Part shown: piece by piece, positions 50,821 to 59,293 of the stretch
Layout: each line of letters begins with the position of its first letter
Numbering within the stretch: position 1 is the stretch's first letter
Assembly: GCF_035943815.1 (NCBI RefSeq)
Contig: NZ_DASZBU010000005.1
Location: 310,001-374,000 of the forward strand
Source: Frateuria_A sp035943815
GTDB lineage: Bacteria; Pseudomonadota; Gammaproteobacteria; Xanthomonadales; Rhodanobacteraceae
Length of the DNA stretch: 64,000 nucleotides
Reading direction: 5' to 3'
Made by a program: the position numbers and the translations under genes
Notes under the pieces: model-generated
What the model saw: only the letters and a program-made list of their open reading frames with translations
Database searches by the model: none
What the model was told of the DNA's origin: nothing

Positions 50821-52718
50821 GCGAGGCGCTGCACCAGTTCCATTTCCTGCGCGCCGACTGGCTGTGGCTGCTGCTCGCGTTGCCCGCGATCGCCTGGCTG
50901 GCGGCTCGCGCGCAGGGCGCGCAGGCGCAGCTGGAACGGCTGGTCGACGCGGACCTGCTGCCGCACCTGCTGCAGGGCCGGCCGCAGCGGCGCGGGGCGC
51001 CGTCGTGGTTGCTCGGCATCGGCTGGATGCTGGCCGTGCTGGCGCTGGCCGGCCCGGCCTGGAGCCGCGTGCCGCTACCGCTGTACGCCGACCGCGCGGC
51101 GCAGGTGGTGGCCATCTCGTTGTCCCAGCGCATGCTCGCGCGCGATGTCGCGCCGAGCCGGCTCGACCGGGCGCGCTACAAGGCGCGCGACCTGTTTGCC
51201 GCCAACCACGGCGGGCTCAATGCGCTGGTCGCCTACGCGGGCGAGGCCTTCGTGGTAGCGCCGCTCACCTCCGACGCCGGCAGCCTCAACGACCTGCTCG
51301 ATGCCCTCGCGCCCGACACCATGCCGGTAGAGGGCGACAACGCCGCCGCAGCGATAGCGCGCGGCGCGGCGCTGATCCGCGATGCCAAGGTGGGCGGCGG
51401 CTCGCTGGTGCTCATCACCGATCGGGCCGGCGCGCAGGCGCAGCAGGCGGCGCGCCAGGCGCGCGCGGACGGTGTGCGCGTCTCGGTGCTCGGCATCGGC
51501 ACCCCGCAGGGGGCGCCGGTGCCGCTTACCGATGGCGGCTTCCTGCGCGGCGACCGTGGCGAACTGGCGATGGCCGGACGCGACGACGCCGCACTCGCGG
51601 CGCTCGCCGCGGCCGGCGGCGGCCAGTACGTGCCGATGCGCGAGGATCGCGCCGACGTCCAGACCCTGGCCGGACAACTGCGCACCGGCGAGGCTGACAT
51701 CGCCAGCGGCCTGGCCGGCGCGCAATGGGAGGATCGCGGCCCCTGGCTGCTGCTGCCGCTGCTGCCGCTGCTGGCGCTCGCCTTCCGTCGCGGCTGGCTG
51801 GTGCTGCTGGCGCTGGTGCTGTTGCCGGCACTGCCGGGCCGGGCACACGCCGGCACCTGGCAGGACCTGTGGCAACGCCGCGACCAGCAGGCCGCGCAAG
51901 CACTGCGCGAAGGCCACGCGAAACAGGCCCGCACGCTGGCGCGCGATCCGGCCCTGCGCGGCGCCGCCGCCTATCGCGCTGGCGACTACGACGCGGCGAT
52001 CGAGGCCTTGCAGCCGCTCGACACCGCCGATGCGCAATACAACCTCGGCAACGCGCTGGCCAAGGCCGGCCGCTATCAGGACGCGCTCGCCGCCTACGAC
52101 CGCGCGCTCGCGCGTGACCCGGCTGATGCGGACGCCAAGGCCAACCGCCAGGCGGTGGAAGGCTGGCTGCGTCGCCAGCCGCCGAAGCAGGATGCGTCCT
52201 CCGACGCGCGGAACCAGGGCGGCGGCCAGTCCTCGAAGAAATCCCAACAAGGACAGGGCGAGGAGCAGTCCAAGAAGGACAGCCAGGGTAATCGCCAGGG
52301 CGAGCAGCAGGATGGCCGGCAGGACAGCCAGGGCAAGCAGGGGCAGGGCCGGCAGCCGCCGAATGCGCAGGGTGGCGAAGATCGCGCCGGACGCGATGGC
52401 TCGCGCGCGCAGGAGCCCGCGGCCAGCCGTCCGTTGACGCAGCAGCAGCAGGCCGAGCAACAGGCGCGCACCGCACGCGCCGGCCAGGCGCTCAAGCAGC
52501 AGATGGACCAGGCGCTGGGCGCGGCGGCCAGGAAGCAGGGCAGCGAGCATCAGCTGGGCGCGCTGGACCAGGACGATCCGCAGGCGCGCCTGCCCGCCGA
52601 GCTGCGCCAGGCGCTGCAGCGCGTACCGGACGATCCGGGCGCGCTGCTGCGGCGCAAGTTCGAGCTGGAGTACCGCCAGCGCCATGGTGCCGCCACCACC
52701 GAGGACGACCTGCCGTGA
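50817..52718 (+). CDS. batB: BatB-BatC fusion: VWA domain with degenerate MIDAS plus TPR
   Basis: 633 aa. Residues 1-340 are BatB-like: N-terminal membrane segments, VWA domain and a helix pair (LLLPLLPLLALAF, LVLLALVLLPALPG). Where BatB proteins have DxSxS, this one reads S101-L-S103-Q-R105, so the metal-binding Asp and second Ser are missing, although PLTSDAGSL and LITDRAG remain. Residues about 345-460 are BatC-like TPR units (AAAYRAGDYDAAIEALQP, QYNLGNALAKAGRYQDALAAY). A 100-residue Gln/Gly/Lys-rich linker and a short conserved tail (RLPAELRQALQRVPDDPGAL) follow. Four-base overlaps on both sides. Confidence 0.9.
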   Translation: MSEALHQFHFLRADWLWLLLALPAIAWLAARAQGAQAQLERLVDADLLPHLLQGRPQRRGAPSWLLGIGWMLAVLALAGPAWSRVPLPLYADRAAQVVAISLSQRMLARDVAPSRLDRARYKARDLFAANHGGLNALVAYAGEAFVVAPLTSDAGSLNDLLDALAPDTMPVEGDNAAAAIARGAALIRDAKVGGGSLVLITDRAGAQAQQAARQARADGVRVSVLGIGTPQGAPVPLTDGGFLRGDRGELAMAGRDDAALAALAAAGGGQYVPMREDRADVQTLAGQLRTGEADIASGLAGAQWEDRGPWLLLPLLPLLALAFRRGWLVLLALVLLPALPGRAHAGTWQDLWQRRDQQAAQALREGHAKQARTLARDPALRGAAAYRAGDYDAAIEALQPLDTADAQYNLGNALAKAGRYQDALAAYDRALARDPADADAKANRQAVEGWLRRQPPKQDASSDARNQGGGQSSKKSQQGQGEEQSKKDSQGNRQGEQQDGRQDSQGKQGQGRQPPNAQGGEDRAGRDGSRAQEPAASRPLTQQQQAEQQARTARAGQALKQQMDQALGAAARKQGSEHQLGALDQDDPQARLPAELRQALQRVPDDPGALLRRKFELEYRQRHGAATTEDDLP

Positions 52719-54391
52719 GGCGCTGCGCCGTACTGCTGCTGTTCCTGCTGTTGCCGGTGCTGGCGCATGCCGCAAGCGTGCAGGCCTCGCTGGATCGAAC
52801 CCAGGTGCAGCTGGGTGAAACCGTCACGCTCAACCTGCGGGTCGAGGGCGGTGGCATGGCGCAGGCGCCGGACCTGTCCGCGCTGGCGGCCGACTTCGAG
52901 GTGCTGGGGAGCTCGAGCAACACCAGCGTGAGCATCGTCAATGGCCAGCGCAGCGCCCAGTTCACCGTGGGCATCGCGCTGCGGCCCCGCCACGTCGGGC
53001 AGTTGTCGATCCCGTCGCTGGACTTCGCCGGAGCGCGCACACAGCCGCTCACGCTCACCGTCACCGCGCCCGACCCCTCCACCGCGGCGAACAGCGGCAA
53101 GCCGGTCTTCCTGGAGGCCAACGTCGACCAGGGCCACGTACGCGTGGGGCAGCAGTTGCTGTTCACGGTGCGCCTGTACCTGGCCGGCACGCTGAGCAAC
53201 GGTTCGCTGAGCGAACCGCAGTTGCCCGGCATCGATGCGCGGCGGCTGGGCGACGACCTGGATTACGACGTGGTGCGCGGCGGCCGCGCCTACCACGTGA
53301 TCGAGCGGCGCTATGCGCTGATCCCCCAGCAGGCGGGAACCATACAGTTGCCGGCGGTGACTTTCCAGGGCGAGCTGATCGACCCGGCCGATCCCGACAG
53401 CTTCTTCGCCATGGGCACGCCCACCAGCGCGGCCTCGCCGCCGGTGACGATCCAGGTGGACGCGCCGCCGCCGCATTGGGGCAGCAGCGCCTGGCTGCCG
53501 GCGCGCGGGCTGAGCCTTACCCTGGACGGGTTACCGGCGGACGGCAAGGTACGTGTCGGCCAGCCGCTTGACCTGGTGATGACGCTGCAAGCCACCGGCC
53601 TGCCGTACGAGGCCTTGCCGGCGCTGAGTCTGCCGGATCTGGACGGCGCCACGGTCTATCCCGACAAGCCGGTGACCGGCACGCGCAACGACGGCCACTG
53701 GCTGATCGGCCGCCGCCAGCAGACCTTCGCGGTGGTGCCCGGCCGCACGGGCACGCTCACCCTCCCTGCCGTCACGCTGAAGTGGTGGAACGTTGAGACC
53801 GGCCAGGCAGAAGAAGCGCGCATTCCTGCGCACGTGCTGACGGTGCTGCCTGCCGCGGCAGGCGGATCCGCGCCGGCCGCCCCGGCGCCGGCTGCTTCGG
53901 CACCCGTGCCCTCGAAGACGCCGGCCTCGTCGCCATCGCCGGCATCGGGCGCGCATCCACTGCCCTGGCGGGGGGCCGTACTCGTGGCGGCGGCGCTGGT
54001 GCTGGTAGCCGGTGCGCTCGCCGTGTGGTGGGCGTGGCGCCGCCGTCCCCGTGTCGATCGGGCGGCGCATGCCCCCACCCACCGCGGCTTGCGCGCGGCC
54101 TTCCTCGCGGCTGCGCGCGGCGACGACACGGCCGCGCAGTCGCATGCACTGCTCGCATGGGCGCGCGCGGAACGGCCGGGCCTGGCGAACCTCGGCGCGC
54201 TGGCCGACGCGCTCGCCTCGGCGAGCCAGCGAGAGGCCATCGATCATCTGCAGCGGCGTCGCTTCGCCACCGACGGGAACGCGGCGTCGCCCGACCTGGC
54301 GGCGGCCTTCGCCCGGGGCTTCCAGTGGCGCGACGGCCCGCCTGGCGAGCAACCGCCGCTGCCGCCGCTCTACCCGTTCAAGCTGCGTTGA
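52715..54391 (+). CDS. batD: BatD family protein
   Basis: 558 aa. Signal peptide (LLLFLLLPVLAHAA), several beta-rich repeats starting ASLDRTQVQLGETVTLNLRV, a late membrane helix (GAVLVAAALVLVAGALAVWW) and a cytosolic tail. This is the BatD/oxygen-tolerance layout, with most of the protein in the periplasm. GTG start overlapping the batB stop. Its 3' end overlaps the convergent macro-domain gene by 14 bp. Confidence 0.9.
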   Translation: MRRCAVLLLFLLLPVLAHAASVQASLDRTQVQLGETVTLNLRVEGGGMAQAPDLSALAADFEVLGSSSNTSVSIVNGQRSAQFTVGIALRPRHVGQLSIPSLDFAGARTQPLTLTVTAPDPSTAANSGKPVFLEANVDQGHVRVGQQLLFTVRLYLAGTLSNGSLSEPQLPGIDARRLGDDLDYDVVRGGRAYHVIERRYALIPQQAGTIQLPAVTFQGELIDPADPDSFFAMGTPTSAASPPVTIQVDAPPPHWGSSAWLPARGLSLTLDGLPADGKVRVGQPLDLVMTLQATGLPYEALPALSLPDLDGATVYPDKPVTGTRNDGHWLIGRRQQTFAVVPGRTGTLTLPAVTLKWWNVETGQAEEARIPAHVLTVLPAAAGGSAPAAPAPAASAPVPSKTPASSPSPASGAHPLPWRGAVLVAAALVLVAGALAVWWAWRRRPRVDRAAHAPTHRGLRAAFLAAARGDDTAAQSHALLAWARAERPGLANLGALADALASASQREAIDHLQRRRFATDGNAASPDLAAAFARGFQWRDGPPGEQPPLPPLYPFKLR

Positions 54392-54902
54392 AGACGCGCT
54401 GCCACAGTGCGGTCATGGCCTCGTTGAGGAAGCACAGACGTACCTCCAGTGCCGGCATCGCCTCGGAGAGCGTGTTGCGCAGGCTGGTGCGGGCGACCTC
54501 GGCCGCCAGCTCCGGCGGATAGCCGTAGGCGCCGCAACTGATTGCCGGGAACGCGATCGAGCGCAGCCCGTGCGCGCGCGCCAACCGCAGCGAGCGGCGG
54601 TAGCAGGCGGCCAGCAGTTGCGGTTCGTCGTGGTCGCCGCCCTGCCACACCGGCCCCACCGTGTGGATGACGTGGGCGGAGGCCAGGTCGAAGCCGGGCG
54701 TGATGCGCGCCTCACCGGTGGGGCAGCGCACGCCGGGTGCGACTTCCGGCAGCGCGCGGCAGGCCTCGAGCAGCTGCGGGCCGGCGGCGCGATGGATCGC
54801 GCCATCGACCCCGCCGCCGCCGAGCAGGCTGCGGTTGGCGGCGTTGACGATGGCGTCGACGGCAAGATGGGTGAGGTCGGCGGTGAGCAGGCTGATCGAC
54901 AT
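54378..54902 (-). CDS. macro-domain O-acetyl-ADP-ribose deacetylase (YmdB-like)
   Basis: 174 aa, one macro domain. DAIVNAANRSLLGGGGVDGAIHRAAG is the ADP-ribose binding signature (NAAN, GGGVDGAIH), with CPTGEARITPGFDL, VIHTVGPVW, IAFPAISCGAYGYP. Members hydrolyse O-acetyl-ADP-ribose or remove ADP-ribose from proteins or nucleic acids. It is divergent from the MarR gene with only 58 bp between the start codons, so they may share regulation. Confidence 0.94.
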   Translation of the reverse strand: MSISLLTADLTHLAVDAIVNAANRSLLGGGGVDGAIHRAAGPQLLEACRALPEVAPGVRCPTGEARITPGFDLASAHVIHTVGPVWQGGDHDEPQLLAACYRRSLRLARAHGLRSIAFPAISCGAYGYPPELAAEVARTSLRNTLSEAMPALEVRLCFLNEAMTALWQRVFNAA

Positions 54903-54960
54903 GGGGCGTATGTTTCGCGCGGGCGGCGCTTTATCCTTGGGCGTAGGGACGGGAGATCAC

Positions 54961-55416
54961 ATGAAACCTGAAGACATTCCGTTCGGTTACCTGCTCAGCG
55001 ATGTGACCCTGCTGTTCCGCAAGCATTTCGATCGCCGCGCCGTGCGCTTCGGCCTGACCCGCGCGCAATGGCGGGCGATCAAGATGCTGCACCACCGCGA
55101 GGAGGATCTGCGGCAGACCGAACTGGCCGAATACCTGGAGATGGAACCGATCGCGGTAGGCCGCGTGATCGATCGGCTGCAGGCGGCCGGCTTCGTCGAA
55201 CGCCGTCCGGATCCGAAGGACCGTCGCGCCTGGCGATTGCACCTGACGCCGCGTGCGCGTGCGGTGATCGACGACATGCAGGAGATCGGCCGCGGCCTGC
55301 GCAAGGACGCCACCGCCGGGATCAGCGCCGAGGAACTGACCCAGGCGCTGGCGGTGATCGGCCGCATCAAGGACAACCTGCAGGCACTGGACCAGGGCGA
55401 AGCCGGCCAGGACTGA
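54961..55416 (+). CDS. MarR family transcriptional regulator
   Basis: 151 aa winged-helix protein. The DNA-binding part is LTRAQWRAIKMLHHRE, QTELAEYLEMEPIAVGRVIDRLQAAGFVERRPDPKDRRAWRLHLT, including the wing DPKDRR typical of MarR. The ligand is unknown. The short divergent spacer to the macro-domain gene and the export operon 4 kb downstream are both candidate targets, but no operator palindrome is obvious in 54903-54960. Confidence 0.92.
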   Translation: MKPEDIPFGYLLSDVTLLFRKHFDRRAVRFGLTRAQWRAIKMLHHREEDLRQTELAEYLEMEPIAVGRVIDRLQAAGFVERRPDPKDRRAWRLHLTPRARAVIDDMQEIGRGLRKDATAGISAEELTQALAVIGRIKDNLQALDQGEAGQD

Positions 55417-55722
55417 AACCGCCCGGGCCGGGACGGCGATGCCCCATGGCAGGGGCCGAGGGTGGCCGCCTTCGGTCCAAACGTCATGGCCGGTAAATCG
55501 GGTGCCGCTTGCCGCGTTATGGCAGGTCCGCATCGCGTCAGGCGAACGCCACGGCCTGCATCTCCCCAATCGACGTTGGCGTGTCGCCGAAAAAAAACCT
55601 CCCCGCCATTGCCGTCCTCGTGCTCGTCGCCTTGGGCGCGCGCTATGAATGGCACCGCCGGCGGCTACGACGGCAGCCAAGGTCATGCGCTAGGGTAGCG
55701 AAGTCAGTTCACGGAGCGGGCC
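55417..55722. other. 306-bp intergenic region
   Basis: Lies between the MarR gene and the small secreted protein gene, both on the plus strand. Short frames on both strands have no recognisable product and no ribosome binding site. An A8 run at 55593-55600 is preceded on the plus strand by CGAC/GTCG half-arms, but no stable terminator forms. I see no riboswitch signature. Confidence 0.5.
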
Positions 55723-56112
55723 ATGTCGCGCGTCACCCTCGCCGCACTGGCGACCCTTTTCACCCTGGCCGGCGCCGGTTGCGCGGCCCGCGCAAGCGAG
55801 CCCGGCCTGCTCGACGATGCGGCGCTCGCGATCTATGCGGCTCGACCGTTCGACAAGCGGGCGATGATGGGCCAGACGGTCGAGCTCGGCCGCAACCACG
55901 GCATGTCGGTGGTGGCGGAGTTCCCCTGTGCGGACGTCTGCCCGCAATACACCGTGCGGATCATCCACTACCGCCTGCCCGCGGGCGCCGACTGTGCAGG
56001 CGCGGGCGGGATCCTGAAGAGCGTACTGGTGCCGGTGGCGATCGCCGCGCTGCCCAAGGATTTCTGCGTGCCGAAGGTGCTGGCTGGCAGCGGCGACTAC
56101 TACACGCGCTGA
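55723..56112 (+). CDS. small secreted hypothetical protein
   Basis: 129 aa, not recognised. Signal peptide MSRVTLAALATLFTLAGAGCAARA; the Cys may make it a lipoprotein (LAGAGC is a weak lipobox). The mature part has four more Cys in FPCADVCPQY, GADCAGAG and DFCVPK, consistent with disulfides in the periplasm. The central VRIIHYRLPAG and a hydrophobic LVPVAIAALP are the most protein-like parts. It stands alone between MarR and a convergent aminopeptidase gene. Codon usage matches the neighbours. Confidence 0.7.
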   Translation: MSRVTLAALATLFTLAGAGCAARASEPGLLDDAALAIYAARPFDKRAMMGQTVELGRNHGMSVVAEFPCADVCPQYTVRIIHYRLPAGADCAGAGGILKSVLVPVAIAALPKDFCVPKVLAGSGDYYTR

Positions 56113-56119
56113 CCTCCAG

Positions 56120-56148
56120 CCCGCTTCCCCGGGCGCCGGGGAAGCGGG
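56120..56148. terminator. perfect hairpin between convergent genes
   Basis: 13-bp perfect stem CCCGCTTCCCCGG / CCGGGGAAGCGGG with loop GCG. It is located between the stop of the secreted protein and the stop of the M28 peptidase. No T-run on either strand, so it may be a bidirectional transcript-end or stability element rather than a classic terminator. Confidence 0.55.
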
Positions 56149-56156
56149 GGCGTGCA

Positions 56157-57593
56157 TCAGTCGCCCGCACCGTCGTTGGCGAAGGCACCTGGTGCCGAGC
56201 CGAAGTCGCCGTCGGCCTGCGCGGCCATGTACGAGAATGCTGCGTACACCGCCACGTTCTGCGCCATGTCCTTCGGGTCGATCTTGTCCAGCGTGTCGGC
56301 GGCCGTGTGATGCCAGTCGAAGTAGTCGGTGCCGTCCTGCGTGAGCGACAAAGCGGCCATGCCCTTGCCGTGCATCTGCGACAGGTCCGAGCCACCGCCA
56401 CCGGGCCGCTTGGCGTCATAGGCCACGCCGACCGGCGCCAGCACCTTGGCGATCTGCGCGATCGCGCCGCGGGCTTCGGGCTTCACGCTCGCGCTCATGC
56501 GCCAGACCTTCCCGGCGCCGAAGTCGGATTCGGTGCCGAGCTGGAACTTGCCCACCTCGCCGGCATGCTTCTCCGCGTAGGCGCGGCCGCCCCACAGCCC
56601 CATTTCCTCGTTGGCGAAGGCGATCACGCGGATGGTGCGGTCCGGACGCTGCGGCAGGTCGCGGATCAGCTTGCCGGCAGCCATGGCGATGGCCACGCCG
56701 GCGCCGTCGTCGATCGCGCCGGTGCCGGGATCCCATGAATCGAGGTGGCCGCCGATGGCGACCACCTGGTCGGGATGCTTCGCGCCGGTGATCTCGCCGA
56801 TCACGTTGGTGCCGGTGTATTGCCCCTCGATGCCGCAGTCGAGGTCGAGCCGGACCGTGACCGGCTTGCCGTAGCCGAGCGCGCGCTCGAGCTGGTCGGC
56901 GTCCGGGTTGGACACCGCGGCGGCGGGGATCGTGTTGGACGGATCGCGGAAGCCGGTCACGCCGGTGTTCGGCGTACGGCTGTGCGGATCGGTGCCGACG
57001 GTGCGCAGCAGGTAACCGACCGCACCCTTGGCCTGCGCCACTACCGGGCCCTGCACGCGGATCGGCGAGCCGGTGCCGTAGTCGTGGCCGTCCTTGTAGC
57101 GATGCATGCGGAAGTCGACGAACACGATCTTGCCCTTGACCGTGGACGGGTCGGCCGCCTTGAGCGCGTCGAGGCTCTCGAACCTGACGATCTGCGCGGT
57201 GAGCCCTCCCTTGGGCGTGCCCGGCGAATACCCCAGCGCGGTCAGCACCATGGCCTGCGGGAACGGCGATACGATCGCGCCGTGCTCGCTGCGGCGCACC
57301 CACTTGGGATAGGTCACCGGCTCGGTGTAGACCTTGTCGAAGCCCAGCGCCTTGAACTTGGCGATCGCCCAGTCAACGCCGCGCTGGTCGGCCGGACTGC
57401 CGGCAAGACGCGGACCAACCTCGGTGGTCAGCGATTGGACGATTCGGTAGCCGGTGTCATCGTGCAACGCCTTGTCGCGCAGCCGTTCGGCCGTCTTTAC
57501 GGCCGCGGCGGGAACGATGGTGTCGGCGGCACAGGCGACGCCGCTGGCCAGCATCAGGCTGGCGGCGAGCAGGGTGAGGGAAGGACGGCGCAT
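56157..57593 (-). CDS. secreted M28 family zinc aminopeptidase
   Basis: 478 aa. Signal peptide (LTLLAASLMLASGVACA), then an inserted PA domain (residues about 130-250, VKGKIVFVDFRMHRYKDG) and the M28 catalytic domain with metal ligands in GGHLDSWDPGTGAIDDGAGV (His, Asp), ANEEMGLWGG (Glu pair), TESDFGAG (Asp) and FDWHHTAADT (His). It removes N-terminal residues from peptides in the periplasm or outside. Start at 57593 (MRRPSLTLL) gives a proper signal peptide; the longer open frame does not. Confidence 0.93.
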   Translation of the reverse strand: MRRPSLTLLAASLMLASGVACAADTIVPAAAVKTAERLRDKALHDDTGYRIVQSLTTEVGPRLAGSPADQRGVDWAIAKFKALGFDKVYTEPVTYPKWVRRSEHGAIVSPFPQAMVLTALGYSPGTPKGGLTAQIVRFESLDALKAADPSTVKGKIVFVDFRMHRYKDGHDYGTGSPIRVQGPVVAQAKGAVGYLLRTVGTDPHSRTPNTGVTGFRDPSNTIPAAAVSNPDADQLERALGYGKPVTVRLDLDCGIEGQYTGTNVIGEITGAKHPDQVVAIGGHLDSWDPGTGAIDDGAGVAIAMAAGKLIRDLPQRPDRTIRVIAFANEEMGLWGGRAYAEKHAGEVGKFQLGTESDFGAGKVWRMSASVKPEARGAIAQIAKVLAPVGVAYDAKRPGGGGSDLSQMHGKGMAALSLTQDGTDYFDWHHTAADTLDKIDPKDMAQNVAVYAAFSYMAAQADGDFGSAPGAFANDGAGD

Positions 57594-57668
57594 CGGGGAC
57601 TCCACATGGGATGAACGCCCGATTATTGGGGTCGCGGCCGTTGGCGGCGTAGGCCAGAAGTCATGAAG

Positions 57669-57713
57669 ACCGGGGGAACGGGGGCGGCCTTCCTTTCCCG
57701 TTCCCCTCCCGGT
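57669..57713. other. imperfect hairpin between mscL and the M28 peptidase gene
   Basis: ACCGGGGGAACGGG (57669-57682) pairs with CCCGTTCCCCTCCCGGT (57697-57713) with a few bulges and a loop of 14. It lies directly after the mscL stop codon (minus strand), so it could end the mscL transcript. There is no T-run. Confidence 0.45.
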
Positions 57714-57715
57714 GC

Positions 57716-58114
57716 CTACTGTCTGGCCTTCAGCAGATCGCGGATCTCGGTGAGCAGCACCACGTCCGGCGGGACGGCAGGTTTCGCCTCTTCCCTGCGG
57801 CTGAGACGGTTGATCGCCTTGACCATCAGGAAGATCACGAAGGCGATGATCAGGAAGGTGATCACCGTATTGATGAAGGCGCCGTACTGGATCGCCACCT
57901 CGGCGGTCTTGGTCGCCGGATCGGCCGGTTTGAGCACCCATTTGAGCTGCGAGAAGTCGATGCCGCCGGTGAGCCAGCCGATCGGCGGCATGATCACCTG
58001 GTCGACCAGCGAACTGACGATCTTGCCGAACGCGCCGCCGATCACCACGCCTACGGCCAGGTCGACCACGTTGCCGCGCATGGCGAATTTCTTGAATTCC
58101 TCCAACATGCTCAT
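57716..58114 (-). CDS. mscL: large-conductance mechanosensitive channel MscL
   Basis: 132 aa. N-terminal amphipathic helix and TM1 FKKFAMRGNVVDLAVGVVIGGAFGKIVSSL, gate-region residues intact; TM2 FINTVITFLIIAFVIFLMVKAIN; C-terminal helix PDVVLLTEIRDLLKAR. It opens on membrane tension to protect against osmotic downshock. Start at 58114 (MSMLEEF); ATG 58108 is possible. Confidence 0.97.
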   Translation of the reverse strand: MSMLEEFKKFAMRGNVVDLAVGVVIGGAFGKIVSSLVDQVIMPPIGWLTGGIDFSQLKWVLKPADPATKTAEVAIQYGAFINTVITFLIIAFVIFLMVKAINRLSRREEAKPAVPPDVVLLTEIRDLLKARQ

Positions 58115-58160
58115 GCCAGATCCTCCGGTTGCTGTTGATGGTCCAGGTGCGGCCGGCGGC

Positions 58161-58847
58161 TTACACGATCCGGCCTTCCAGCGTGGCGATGCCCTCCAGT
58201 TCGGCGTGGAAGCGGTCGCCGCGCTGCAACGCCGCCACGCCGGCCGGCGTGCCCGTGAAGATCAGGTCGCCCGGCTTCAGTTCGAAAAGCTTCGAGAGCG
58301 CCGCGATGATGGAAGGCACGTCGTGCACCATCGCCTCCAGCGCCGATTGCTGGCGCAGCTCCCCGTTCACCACGAGGCTCAGGCGCGTCCGCGGCCCCGG
58401 CCGGCCACGCTCGGCCGGGCACAGCGCCGACACGGGTGCGGAATGGTCGAACGCCTTGGCCACGTCCCAGGGATGGCCCTTGGCCTTGGCCTGCGCCTGC
58501 AGATCGCGGCGGGTGAGGTCCAGCCCCACGCCGTAGCCGAAAATCAGCGACGAGGTCTGCTCCGGCGCAATGTCGCGCCCGCCAGCGGCGAGCGCTACCA
58601 CCATCTCCACCTCATGGTGCAGCTCGGCGGTGGCCGAAGGGTAGGGCACGTCCGCGCCATCGCCCACCACGGCGTCGGCCGGCTTGCAGAAGAACATCGG
58701 CTGCTCGCGGTCCACGGTGGCGCCCATCTCGCGCGCGTGGTCGGCGTAGTTGCGGCCGATGCAGAAGATGCGGCGGACCGGGAAACGGGCATCGCTGCCG
58801 GTTACTGGCAGGCTCGCGGGCGTGGGGGCTTCGATGACGTAGCGCAT
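58161..58847 (-). CDS. fumarylacetoacetate hydrolase family protein
   Basis: 228 aa. RIFCIGRNYADHAREMG, FFCKPADAVV, the metal-binding glutamates in ELHHEVEMVVAL, GYGVGLDLTRRDLQ (Asp ligand), and FTGTPAGVAALQRGD define the FAH fold. The size and GRNYADHA motif fit the fumarylpyruvate hydrolase/YcgM branch; the substrate cannot be fixed. Start at 58847 (MRYVIEAP). 46 bp upstream of mscL on the same strand. Confidence 0.92.
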   Translation of the reverse strand: MRYVIEAPTPASLPVTGSDARFPVRRIFCIGRNYADHAREMGATVDREQPMFFCKPADAVVGDGADVPYPSATAELHHEVEMVVALAAGGRDIAPEQTSSLIFGYGVGLDLTRRDLQAQAKAKGHPWDVAKAFDHSAPVSALCPAERGRPGPRTRLSLVVNGELRQQSALEAMVHDVPSIIAALSKLFELKPGDLIFTGTPAGVAALQRGDRFHAELEGIATLEGRIV

Positions 58848-59293
58848 CGATCTAGCGTAGCGCAGCATGCGCATGAGCGCGCACCGCACGCGGGCCACGG
58901 CTGCTGTCGACGCCAGCGTGGCACCTGGGGACGTAACGGACGTGCGGGGCTTCGGTGGCGATGGCAACACGCTGGTGCACGTGCCCTGCATACCCTCGTC
59001 GGACGAGGCAGGTTGGACCGTGCGCTCGGGTATGGGTTGCAGCTCCAGCCGGCCCACGGCCAATACGTGATCGCGGTTGCTCTCCTGCTGCGCTACCCGA
59101 CCTCTCCAAGGCGGCGATCGATGAGGCCATGCAACGCTCGCCCGGGCGGTCCAGGCCGCCTCCCGCAGCCGCGTGCTCTGCGGCTGACCACGCCCGGCTG
59201 ACATCTGTCATTCGCGATGGCTGATGCGCCGCGCTGTTGCGTAGTGCAAGCTTGCCGCATCGTTGGCAGGTGCAAACGGACGGCAGGTGGGGC
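58848..59293. other. 446-bp intergenic region with no convincing gene
   Basis: Divergent spacer between the FAH gene (-) and the export operon (+). Several frames stay open for 60-150 codons on both strands because of high GC, but none shows recognisable domains or a good start. It may hold eroded coding sequence. The useful features are the inverted repeat at 59199-59210 and the purine-rich start region of the adaptor gene. Confidence 0.5.
59199..59210. promoter_or_regulatory. inverted repeat, possible operator of the export operon
   Basis: TGACA-TC-TGTCA (59199-59210), followed by a second, looser dyad TGTCAT-TCGCG-ATGGCT (59206-59222). It lies 84 bp upstream of the adaptor start codon. 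Overlapping dyads of this kind are typical of LuxR-type response-regulator sites, but no regulator gene for it is in the window. Confidence 0.35.

Noticed and set aside
55417..55722. Possible c-di-GMP or other riboswitch upstream of the small secreted protein
   Set aside because: The A-rich and GC-rich pieces do not form the conserved core of any riboswitch class I know.
58848..59293. Open frames of 60-150 codons on both strands
   Set aside because: None has domains, a signal peptide or a convincing start. Probably non-coding or eroded.
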